Source: Treponema sp.
GTDB lineage: Bacteria; Spirochaetota; Spirochaetia; Treponematales; Treponemataceae
Reading direction: 5' to 3'
NCBI GenBank assembly: GCA_016297415.1
Contig: JAEDGQ010000109.1
Location: 1-5,459 of the forward strand
Length of the DNA: 5,459 nt
Shown piece by piece: positions 1-5,459 of the stretch (positions within the stretch are counted from its first letter, which is position 1; each line of letters begins with the position of its first letter). The position numbers were made by a program, and so were the translations under genes. The notes below the pieces were generated by a model that was not told the origin of the DNA, searched no databases, and saw only the letters and a program-made list of their open reading frames with translations.

Positions 1-6
1 AAATAT

Positions 7-31
7 GGTGGTTTCGACAAGCTCAACCACC
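7..31. repeat. Intergenic palindrome (REP-like), possible transcript end of the DUF554 gene
   Basis: A perfect 7-bp inverted repeat (GGTGGTT at 7-13, AACCACC at 25-31) encloses an 11-nt loop, and the core reads TTTCGACAAGCTCAA. It lies about 30 nt downstream of the DUF554 stop codon. No real T-tract follows the stem on either strand (only ATATTT on the minus strand), so it is a poor intrinsic terminator. Palindromes with a TCGACAAGCTCA core are, from memory, common dispersed intergenic elements in several bacterial groups including treponemes; that assignment is recollection and not something a single copy can show. Confidence 0.5.
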
Positions 32-59
32 GCAAGTTGAACTTTTTGGACATCCTCTC

Positions 60-941
60 TTAAATTTTACTGATTTTTTCAGAAGTAAAAACTTCAGGGG
101 GTAAAGGATTTTCTGAATTTTCAGAAATCTGTTCTACTTTTTGGCTTTCGTCTGGAAAAAGTTTTTCTTTTACCTGTCCGGCAGTTTTCATAACAAAAGG
201 TTCGCAAAGAACAAAAATTACACTGAAAAGAACTGCAGGAAGATAATTTGCTGTCTTTATCTTTTTAATTCTCATAAGGTTAATACCAATAAAGACAATC
301 AGAACTCCCCCGCTTCCTGTAAGTTCATTAATCATCTGAGTGGTTACATAAGGTTCAATAAAAACAGAAAGCAGAGTTAAACCACCCTGATAAAGAAAAA
401 TAGAAAGAATACTAAAGGCAGTTCCCATTCCCATGGCAGCTGCAAAACCAATTGCAATAAAACCGTCCAGGATTGATTTTAAGAAAATAATTGAATAATC
501 CTGTTCAATACCAGCCTTAAAGGAACCTACAATAGCCATTGCGCCAACACAGAATAGACAGGAAGCATTGAGAAAAGCATAGGCAAAATTCTTTTTAGGT
601 TTACCTTCACTGAATTCTGTTTTTTTATCCAGAGTTTCAGCTGAGTTTTCTTCACTTTCATCACTTTCCTGATGAAAGATTTTTCCCAGCCATTTTCCAA
701 CAGCAAGAATTTTACCGTCCATATCAAAGTATGTACCTAAAATTCCACCAAGAATAAGGGAAAGGGAAAGATATACAACGCTCTGGTATTTAAATGCCAT
801 CTGAATTCCCATAACCAGTGTTACGCCACCACAGGCAAGCTGAATGGCATCTGTTATTTTCTGAGGAATTCTTTTTGAAAAGAAAATACCAATAAGAGAT
901 CCAAGAAGAATAGCTCCGCAATTTACAAAAACTGCAATCAT
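60..941 (-). CDS. DUF554 family multi-pass membrane protein (YdfK/YqgA-like)
   Basis: A 293-residue integral membrane protein of the DUF554 family, whose function is unknown. Recognisable family blocks are VNCGAILLGSLIG near residues 6-18, LGGILGTYFDMDGK at 64-77, the strongly conserved stretch FLNASCLFCVGAMAIVGS at 123-140, KSILDGFIAIGFAAAMGMG at 155-173, LYQGGLTLL at 183-191, and GGVLIVFIGINLMRIKKIK followed by NYLPA at 211-236. About six to seven hydrophobic segments are visible. Two parts look additional to the usual roughly 230-residue family length: a charged, Glu/Ser/Lys-rich linker at 90-118 and a hydrophilic tail from about 252. The ATG at 941 is preferred because GGGAG sits 7 nt upstream and the family's N-terminal helix begins there; a TTG nine codons earlier lies in the tRNA terminator's T-tract. 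The gene follows tRNA-Leu in the same orientation. The family assignment is strong; the role is unknown. Confidence 0.9.
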   Translation of the reverse strand: MIAVFVNCGAILLGSLIGIFFSKRIPQKITDAIQLACGGVTLVMGIQMAFKYQSVVYLSLSLILGGILGTYFDMDGKILAVGKWLGKIFHQESDESEENSAETLDKKTEFSEGKPKKNFAYAFLNASCLFCVGAMAIVGSFKAGIEQDYSIIFLKSILDGFIAIGFAAAMGMGTAFSILSIFLYQGGLTLLSVFIEPYVTTQMINELTGSGGVLIVFIGINLMRIKKIKTANYLPAVLFSVIFVLCEPFVMKTAGQVKEKLFPDESQKVEQISENSENPLPPEVFTSEKISKI

Positions 942-948
942 ATAAAAT

Positions 949-953
949 CTCCC
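949..953 (-). promoter_or_regulatory. Ribosome-binding site deciding the DUF554 start
   Basis: The minus strand reads GGGAG, then 7 nt (ATTTTAT), then ATG at 941. This is a well-placed Shine-Dalgarno sequence and it supports the internal ATG over the upstream in-frame TTG at 968, which has only the terminator hairpin in front of it. Confidence 0.75.
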
Positions 954-958
954 AAAAA

Positions 959-987
959 AATAAAGCAAAAAAAAAAAGACTGTTCAA
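959..987 (-). promoter_or_regulatory. Possible promoter for the DUF554 gene, overlapping the tRNA terminator
   Basis: On the minus strand TTGAAC (987-982) is followed by a 17-nt spacer and TTTATT (964-959). This is the only -35/-10-like pair with good spacing seen close to the gene. The -35 falls in the loop and 3' arm of the tRNA-Leu terminator. The predicted start of transcription, near 952, would leave an extremely short leader beginning at or near the Shine-Dalgarno. The -10 matches only four of six consensus positions and the region is T-rich, so chance is a real explanation. Confidence 0.25.
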
Positions 988-1001
988 ATCGAACAGTCTT
1001 T
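967..1001 (-). terminator. Strong intrinsic terminator of tRNA-Leu
   Basis: Read on the minus strand, an 11-bp perfect stem (AAAGACTGTTC / GAACAGTCTTT) with a 5-nt loop GATTT runs into an uninterrupted run of 11 T residues (977-967, partly shared with the stem base). It starts 6 nt after the mature 3' end of the tRNA. Stem, loop and T-tract fit a classic Rho-independent terminator in this direction. The complementary strand has A residues before the stem but no T-tract after it, so it should not work for plus-strand transcription. Confidence 0.92.
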
Positions 1002-1007
1002 AGGAAT

Positions 1008-1089
1008 TGCGGAGAAGCTGACTTGAACAGCCACGACTTGCGTCACCAGCACCTCAAGCTGGCGTGTCTACCAATTCCACCATCCCCGC
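1008..1089 (-). tRNA. tRNA-Leu, anticodon GAG
   Basis: An 82-nt class II tRNA. The acceptor stem pairs GCGGGGA with TCTCCGC (one G-U) and the discriminator is A. The anticodon arm is CCAGC-TTGAGGT-GCTGG, placing anticodon GAG at 1055-1053, which reads CUC and CUU leucine codons. A long variable arm (about TGACGCAAGTCG) and the T-arm GGCTG-TTCAAGT-CAGCT with the TTCAA loop are present, as is the D-loop AATTGGTAGA. The long variable arm and the A discriminator are leucine identity features. The 3' CCA is not encoded (the genomic sequence continues ATTCC), so it must be added by a CCA-adding enzyme. It has its own promoter and terminator and appears to be a single-gene unit. Confidence 0.97.
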
Positions 1090-1097
1090 GAGTGATT

Positions 1098-1129
1098 ATT
1101 ATATTATAGAATTGTGAAAAAATAGTCAA
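1098..1129 (-). promoter_or_regulatory. Promoter of tRNA-Leu
   Basis: On the minus strand TTGACT (1129-1124) resembles a sigma-70 -35 box. Two overlapping perfect TATAAT hexamers follow, at 1108-1103 and 1103-1098, giving spacers of 15 and 20 nt that flank the optimal 17. The first would start transcription near 1096, the second near 1091, either just ahead of the tRNA 5' end at 1089. The paired -10 arrangement is clear in the sequence; which one is used cannot be told. Confidence 0.7.
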
Positions 1130-1171
1130 CACCAAAAAAGTAATTTTTTAAAAATTTTTTCATTTTTTTAA

Positions 1172-3256
1172 TTAAACTTTTTTGATGTCCAGAGAAAGGA
1201 AAGCATCCACAATTACAGGATCAAACTGCTTTCCCCGCTGTGCTTTTATTTCAGTAAGTGCTTCTTCTACAGAAACAGCAACTTTATAAGGTCTGTCATG
1301 AGTCATTACATCAAAGGCATCAGCCACACTTACAATTCGTGAAAGATAAGGAATAAGTTCCCCTGCGTAACCATTTGGATAGCCATTACCATCCCAGCGT
1401 TCATGATGACAGAGGATTCCTCTTGCAACTGAAGCCAGTTCTACAGAAGCAACAGCAATTTTGTATCCGTTAATTACATGAAGCTGAATAATCCGTCTTT
1501 CCTCTTCTGTAAGATCAGAGGGCTTATTAATAATTTCCGGAGGAACAGACATTTTTCCAATATCATGGAACATTGCCAGATTAGACAGATTTTCCAGTTC
1601 GTCTTCTGGCAGATTAAGTTTTTCTGCAATTCTAAGAGCAAGTTCTTTTACACGGCTTGAATGCTGTTCAGTTTCAAATGATGAAAGACGGAGAGCTTCC
1701 TGCAGGGAATCAACAATTGACTGATGAACTTCGTCATCTTTTTTCATTTTATTGCTGAGCATTTCTGCCATAGCCTGACTTACAGTCAGCTGCATATCGC
1801 TGTCAGGACTTGTACGCCCCGCAATACCAAATTCAAAAGAAAGTGAAAAATTGAAGGTTCTGTCGTGATTTAAGATTCTGGAAATACGCTTAAATACGGC
1901 TTCGGCATCCTGAACGGAAGTATCAGGCATAAGGACAACCATATTGTCATCTACAGAGGCTGCAAAATCACTGGCACGAAGCTGATTTCTCAACAGATCT
2001 GCAACATGCATTCTTGCTGAGTTTCCTGTTTCAGCACCAAACCCTTCAGAAATAAGGTTAATGCCGTTAATGGAACAGACAACTGCCGTATAGGGAAATT
2101 TTCTGTAAAGGTTTATTTCGGTAATTTTCTTTTTTAAATGAACTTTACTTGCAAGCCCCGTAAGCTGATCCACCATGGCAGCTTTTTCCATGTTGTTGTA
2201 CAGGGTTATAAGTTCAGTAATATCATGGAAAATCAGGAGAGTACCAAAATCTTTACCAGACTTATCATTCATTTTCTGATAATCCAGCTTAAACACATAA
2301 TCAGTACCATTTGAACTGCGGATTGTTACTTCTTCGACAGCAGAAGTTGAACGTTCCCGCATCTGGTTTCCAACAGCACGCTGAAGAAAATCAGTTAATG
2401 TCAGATGATTGATTAAAGATTTTTCCAGGTTAAAAAGACTGGAAGCATCGCTGTTAAAGTCAGCCAGAAGATCTTCGTCATCAAAAAGAACTACAGGAGT
2501 CCCCAGTTTTTCAAATACCATCCGGCGGATTGAAGAAAGAAGAAATCTGGGTCTGTAAAAATGAATCTGGTGATACAGAACAAATGGAACAGCATTCATC
2601 AGAACACCGGTAATCTGGGCATCAATAAAGGAGTAATTAAAAAATTCAGAAAGAAGGTCAGAAAGACTTACAGCAAGGAAGAAGGCACCCATAAGAATGT
2701 ATTTTCCGGCATATACCAGTGGTACTGTGGAGCACTTCAAAAGCATGGAAATAAAAATAAGGAGAACAAGTGTCAGGTTAAAATACTCATGAAAGGTCAT
2801 CCACAGACCTGAATCATGATAAAAATAGACTGGCGTTACAGGATATTCCAAAGCATCGATTAAAGTTCCTGAATAAGCAAAGCTGGTAAATCCGTTAGTC
2901 AGGAATATAAGGGTATCAACTCCACAGAAAATCCAGAAAAGCACAAAAGCCATATCTGTCATTTTTGTACGGAGTTTTACCACTTTCAGAAGGTACTGGG
3001 CTGAAATTATAAGGATATAATCCGAAATTATACATTCCAGCCCGTAGCTCAAGGAGACGATTTTGAAAAGAACTGAATGTACTGAAAATCCCCGAAGGTT
3101 TATAAACCCGCTGAGACTGGCAAATGCATTTATGAAACACAAAACAGTAATGGCAAGAAGTTTTTTATCAGCAATCTTACCAGAAGCAAATCTTGTTTTA
3201 AGAAGAAATGCAAGGAAGAAAATTTCAACTATAATGCAGACGATCAGAACATTCAT
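1172..3256 (-). CDS. Membrane-anchored 7TM-PAS-degenerate GGDEF-HD-GYP protein, probable c-di-GMP phosphodiesterase
   Basis: A 694-residue protein predicted to hydrolyse cyclic-di-GMP at the inner face of the membrane. Residues 1-235 hold about seven hydrophobic segments, resembling the N-terminal 7TM sensor region of some histidine kinases. A PAS-like domain spans about 248-350. A GGDEF-like domain begins at DQLTGL (363-368), but its active-site motif is replaced by VDDNM (435-439), so cyclase activity is unlikely; an RxxD resembling the inhibitory c-di-GMP site remains at 427-430. HD-GYP occupies about 515-690 with all the expected metal and catalytic residues: E528, H532, H564-D565 with K568, H593, H617-H618, D646, and the GYP motif at 625-627 inside HHERWDGNGYP. 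The ATG lies 7 nt past the EF-G stop with no clear Shine-Dalgarno (only GGTGG, 14 nt upstream), and the next Met is residue 98, so translational coupling is likely. No GC-rich terminator follows. Confidence 0.92.
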   Translation of the reverse strand: MNVLIVCIIVEIFFLAFLLKTRFASGKIADKKLLAITVLCFINAFASLSGFINLRGFSVHSVLFKIVSLSYGLECIISDYILIISAQYLLKVVKLRTKMTDMAFVLFWIFCGVDTLIFLTNGFTSFAYSGTLIDALEYPVTPVYFYHDSGLWMTFHEYFNLTLVLLIFISMLLKCSTVPLVYAGKYILMGAFFLAVSLSDLLSEFFNYSFIDAQITGVLMNAVPFVLYHQIHFYRPRFLLSSIRRMVFEKLGTPVVLFDDEDLLADFNSDASSLFNLEKSLINHLTLTDFLQRAVGNQMRERSTSAVEEVTIRSSNGTDYVFKLDYQKMNDKSGKDFGTLLIFHDITELITLYNNMEKAAMVDQLTGLASKVHLKKKITEINLYRKFPYTAVVCSINGINLISEGFGAETGNSARMHVADLLRNQLRASDFAASVDDNMVVLMPDTSVQDAEAVFKRISRILNHDRTFNFSLSFEFGIAGRTSPDSDMQLTVSQAMAEMLSNKMKKDDEVHQSIVDSLQEALRLSSFETEQHSSRVKELALRIAEKLNLPEDELENLSNLAMFHDIGKMSVPPEIINKPSDLTEEERRIIQLHVINGYKIAVASVELASVARGILCHHERWDGNGYPNGYAGELIPYLSRIVSVADAFDVMTHDRPYKVAVSVEEALTEIKAQRGKQFDPVIVDAFLSLDIKKV

Positions 3257-3263
3257 TTATCAG

Positions 3264-5327
3264 TTAAAAACCACCGTTATCAAGGCCGCCCTGTTTAACC
3301 TGAAAGTGAGCAAATTCCATACTGAAGCTTGCTCTTCCCTGGGTTACAGAACGTAGGTTTGTTGAGAATCCGAACATCTTTGCCATAGGTGCAGTACAGT
3401 GAACGATTTCACCAGAGGCTTTTGAATCCTGACCGCTGATCATACCTCCACGCTGTGTAACCTGGCTGATTGCATCTCCAACAAATTCAACAGGACATGT
3501 AATATCTACATTCATTACAGGTTCAAGAATCTGAGGACCTGCTTTGCGGGCAGCTTCATCAAAGGCCTGTGCGGCACAGGCAGTAAATGCAAATGGTGTT
3601 GATGTAAGTTCATTCCAGTCAATATCAGTAACAGTAACGCCTACATCTGCACAAGGATATCCATACTGAATGCCTGAACTGAAAGAGTTTTCAATACCAG
3701 TTTTGATTGCATCATAAATATCTTCAGGAATTTCATTTCTGTTAACAGTACAGCTGTATGTATTTCCAGCTCCCTGTTCATTCTGTTTAAGCTGAATTGT
3801 AAGGCCTGCAGAATTTTCTTTTCCGGCAAGCACTTTTGACCACTGAGAACTGTGTTCAACTTCTGAAGATACAGATTCACGATATGTAACGCGAGGAGCA
3901 CCGGCATTAGCTTTAACACCGAAATCTTCCTTCATGCGGGTAACAAGAACATCCAGATGAAGTTCACCCATACCGCTGATAATAAGCTGGCCAGTTTCTG
4001 AATCTTCATGACTTGTAAATGTAGGGTCTTCACGGCTCATAATAGCCAGAGTTTCAACAAGTTTATCTTTATCACTTAAAGTTTCAGGTTCAATAGCAAT
4101 AGAAATTACAGGTTCAGGGAACTTAACGCTTTCCAGCATTACAGGTAAACCTTCAGAACCAAGAGTATCACCAGTAGAAGCAAGTTTAAGACCTACAAAT
4201 ACTGCAATATCACCTGCAGAAACACTATCCATCTGTTCCATGTGATTGGCATTTACCCGAAGAATGCGGTTTACCCGTTCACGCTTCTTTTTACCAACAT
4301 TAAGATACTGGCTGCCAGCTGTAAACTTACCTGAATATACCCGTACAAAACAAAGGGCACCCATTTCACGGTCCTGCTGAATCTTAAATACAAGCCCAAG
4401 AGGCATTTTTTTATCATCACAAGGAACTTCAACTTCTTCTTCCTTGTCTTTTTTAATGTGAAGACCTTTTGCTGCAGGTACATCTGTAGGACATGGGAGA
4501 TAATCAATTACTGCATCAATGAGAGGCTGAACACCTTTATTGCGGCGGGCAGAACCAAGAACACAAGGAACTAAAAGTCTGGCAATAGTAGCCTTACGGA
4601 TGGCAGCCTTAAGCATATCATTAGTAATGTCTCCGCCTTCCAGGTAAATCATTCCCAGTTCATCATCTACAGAGGCAACATCATCAATGAGTTTTGCACG
4701 CCATTTATCTGCTTCTGCCTGATTATCTGCTGAAATGTCAGTTTCTGTAAAAGTTTCACCTTCATCTTCTTCATTCCAGCGGATTTCTTTCATTTTGATA
4801 AGATCAATAAGACCTTCAAATTTTTCTCCCTGGCCAATTGGAATCTGAAGAGCAACTGTATTTGCACCGAATTTTTCTTTTACGTCGTTAATTGAATAAA
4901 AGAAATCTGCACCAATACGGTCCATTTTATTTACAAAACACATGCGCGGAACATTAAATTCGTCAGCCTGTCTCCATACAGTTTCTGTCTGTGGCTGAAC
5001 ACCATCTACGGCACAGATTACTGCTACAGCACCGTCAAGGACGCGGAGAGAGCGTTCAACTTCAGCTGTAAAGTCTACGTGTCCCGGTGTATCAATAATG
5101 TTGATTGTATGGTTTTTCCACTGAGTAGTAATTGCGGCAGATGCAATTGTAATACCACGTTCCTGCTCCTGTTTCATAAAGTCCATTGTTGCAGCGCCAT
5201 CATCAATTTCGCCGATTCTGTGAATTTTTCCTGTGTAAAAAAGAATGCGTTCAGTTGTAGTTGTTTTTCCGGCATCAATATGAGCCATAATTCCGATATT
5301 ACGCATTTTTGATAAATCAAGTGCCAT
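3264..5327 (-). CDS. fusA: Elongation factor G paralogue, possibly a ribosome-recycling (spdEFG2-like) type
   Basis: A 687-residue translational GTPase with the EF-G domain order. The GTPase motifs are intact: P-loop AHIDAGKT at 15-22, RGIT at 57-60, DTPGH at 79-83, NKMD at 133-136 and GSA at 258-260. Domain III carries SREDPTF and GMGELHLDV (431-460); domain V ends with MFGFSTNLRSVTQGRASFSMEF (in parts, 651-672). Domain IV is unusual. The QTGGxGQ-type loop expected around 491-503 is absent, and the histidine of the domain IV tip (His583 in E. coli) aligns with Asn572. Spirochaetes are known to have two EF-G types; Borrelia EF-G2 works only in ribosome recycling with RRF. I infer this is the recycling-type paralogue, not the main translocase. 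ATG at 5327 has AGGA 7 nt upstream. It leads a probable operon with the HD-GYP gene. EF-G superfamily membership is certain; subtype is moderate. Confidence 0.95.
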   Translation of the reverse strand: MALDLSKMRNIGIMAHIDAGKTTTTERILFYTGKIHRIGEIDDGAATMDFMKQEQERGITIASAAITTQWKNHTINIIDTPGHVDFTAEVERSLRVLDGAVAVICAVDGVQPQTETVWRQADEFNVPRMCFVNKMDRIGADFFYSINDVKEKFGANTVALQIPIGQGEKFEGLIDLIKMKEIRWNEEDEGETFTETDISADNQAEADKWRAKLIDDVASVDDELGMIYLEGGDITNDMLKAAIRKATIARLLVPCVLGSARRNKGVQPLIDAVIDYLPCPTDVPAAKGLHIKKDKEEEVEVPCDDKKMPLGLVFKIQQDREMGALCFVRVYSGKFTAGSQYLNVGKKKRERVNRILRVNANHMEQMDSVSAGDIAVFVGLKLASTGDTLGSEGLPVMLESVKFPEPVISIAIEPETLSDKDKLVETLAIMSREDPTFTSHEDSETGQLIISGMGELHLDVLVTRMKEDFGVKANAGAPRVTYRESVSSEVEHSSQWSKVLAGKENSAGLTIQLKQNEQGAGNTYSCTVNRNEIPEDIYDAIKTGIENSFSSGIQYGYPCADVGVTVTDIDWNELTSTPFAFTACAAQAFDEAARKAGPQILEPVMNVDITCPVEFVGDAISQVTQRGGMISGQDSKASGEIVHCTAPMAKMFGFSTNLRSVTQGRASFSMEFAHFQVKQGGLDNGGF

Positions 5328-5334
5328 TTTCCTT

Positions 5335-5338
5335 TCCT
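5335..5338 (-). promoter_or_regulatory. Ribosome-binding site of the EF-G gene
   Basis: The minus strand reads AGGA at 5338-5335 within the purine run AGGAAAGGAAA, 7 nt before the ATG at 5327. It fixes the start at a methionine followed by ALDLSKMRNIGI, the usual EF-G N-terminal layout a few residues ahead of the P-loop. Confidence 0.75.
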
Positions 5339-5360
5339 GTTAATGTAATTTTCGAAAAAT

Positions 5361-5366
5361 ATTATA
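5361..5366 (-). promoter_or_regulatory. Candidate -10 box proximal to the EF-G gene
   Basis: A perfect TATAAT lies 33 nt before the EF-G start codon. The position where a -35 would be expected holds only a T-run, so the promoter call rests on the -10 alone in a very AT-rich region. It would give a leader of about 25-30 nt containing the ribosome-binding site. Confidence 0.35.
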
Positions 5367-5381
5367 TTAAAAATTATGTTG

Positions 5382-5407
5382 AAAAAAAAGTAGTTTACTA
5401 AAGCTAC
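5382..5407 (-). terminator. Small hairpin with T8 tract in the EF-G upstream region
   Basis: On the minus strand GTAG (5407-5404) pairs with CTAC (5393-5390), with a mismatch and two further A-T pairs inside, and eight T residues follow directly (5389-5382). The stem is short and AT-rich, so it would be a weak terminator. It may end a gene lying to the right of the window, or act as an attenuator if EF-G transcription starts at the distal TATAAT (5424-5419). Confidence 0.35.
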
Positions 5408-5418
5408 AGGGCAAACGC

Positions 5419-5424
5419 ATTATA
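5419..5424 (-). promoter_or_regulatory. Distal candidate -10 box upstream of the EF-G gene
   Basis: The minus strand has a perfect TATAAT followed by GCG, typical of a -10 and start region, but no good -35 is found at 16-18 nt spacing. A transcript from here would begin near 5412 and carry the hairpin-T8 element at its 5' end. The same site reads TTATAA on the plus strand, so it could equally contribute to a divergent promoter. Confidence 0.3.
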
Positions 5425-5450
5425 ACTGATTTTGTATTGAAAAATGGCGC

Positions 5451-5457
5451 AAAGGAG
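5451..5457 (+). promoter_or_regulatory. Possible ribosome-binding site of a divergent plus-strand gene beyond the window
   Basis: The plus strand ends AAAGGAGTG, with AAAGGAG being a near-perfect Shine-Dalgarno. A start codon at the usual distance would lie just outside the window. No coding sequence is visible here, so this is only a suggestion from a short motif. Confidence 0.25.
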
Positions 5458-5459
5458 TG

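Noticed and set aside
141..380. Plus-strand open frame inside the DUF554 gene
   Set aside because: It is antisense to a clear conserved gene, has low-complexity composition and no recognisable family or ribosome-binding site. The same applies to the plus-strand frames at 1478-1660, 2561-2812, 3063-3356 and 5079-5312 and the minus-strand frames in other registers.
942..968. Upstream TTG start extending the DUF554 protein by nine residues
   Set aside because: The TTG sits in the T-tract of the tRNA terminator without a ribosome-binding site, whereas the ATG at 941 has GGGAG 7 nt upstream and matches the family N-terminus.
1008..1089. tRNA-Leu as an integration site for a mobile element
   Set aside because: No integrase gene, repeated tRNA 3' end or foreign-looking segment is present beside it.
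1130..1171. A/T-only inverted repeat after the HD-GYP gene as a terminator
   Set aside because: Runs of A and T can pair with each other but there is no G-C containing stem, so stability would be very low. It is better described as an AT-rich spacer.
1757..2173. Active diguanylate cyclase domain
   Set aside because: The GGDEF motif is replaced by VDDNM, removing the glycine pair and catalytic acids needed for GTP binding and cyclisation.
1..5459. CRISPR array, defence island or other new multi-gene system
   Set aside because: There are no regularly spaced direct repeats and no nuclease, transposase or toxin-like genes. The only candidate for novelty is the EF-G/HD-GYP pairing listed above.

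Overview
The window is AT-rich, and everything identifiable lies on the minus strand. In order of transcription it holds an elongation factor G gene, a membrane-anchored HD-GYP protein gene, a tRNA-Leu(GAG) gene with its own promoter and terminator, and a DUF554 membrane protein gene. Likely host: a Treponema-like spirochaete. The reasons are the divergent EF-G paralogue (spirochaetes carry two EF-G types), a tRNA without an encoded CCA, the AT-rich codon use, and an intergenic palindrome containing TCGACAAGCTCA of a kind I associate with treponeme genomes. This is inference; no 16S or other marker is present.

Region by region: 5328-5459 is an upstream region with candidate -10 elements, a small hairpin followed by T8, and, at the right edge, a plus-strand AAAGGAG that could be the ribosome-binding site of a divergent gene outside the window. 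3264-5327 is EF-G, with intact GTPase motifs but altered domain IV tip loops. 1172-3256 starts 7 nt after the EF-G stop without a clear Shine-Dalgarno and encodes a 7TM-PAS-degenerate GGDEF-HD-GYP protein. 1090-1171 is a very AT-rich spacer with the tRNA promoter. 1008-1089 is tRNA-Leu, followed by a strong intrinsic terminator at 967-1001. 60-941 is the DUF554 gene. 1-59 holds a palindromic intergenic element.

Functionally, EF-G and the HD-GYP protein form a probable two-gene transcription unit, which pairs a ribosome factor (more likely recycling than translocation) with a predicted cyclic-di-GMP phosphodiesterase or sensor. The tRNA is a separate unit. The DUF554 gene sits only 25 nt beyond the tRNA terminator, so it must use readthrough or a promoter overlapping the terminator. 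No CRISPR array, insertion sequence, toxin-antitoxin pair or phage gene was seen. The main points of interest are the EF-G paralogue, its coupling to c-di-GMP signalling, and the degenerate GGDEF domain that keeps an I-site-like RxxD.
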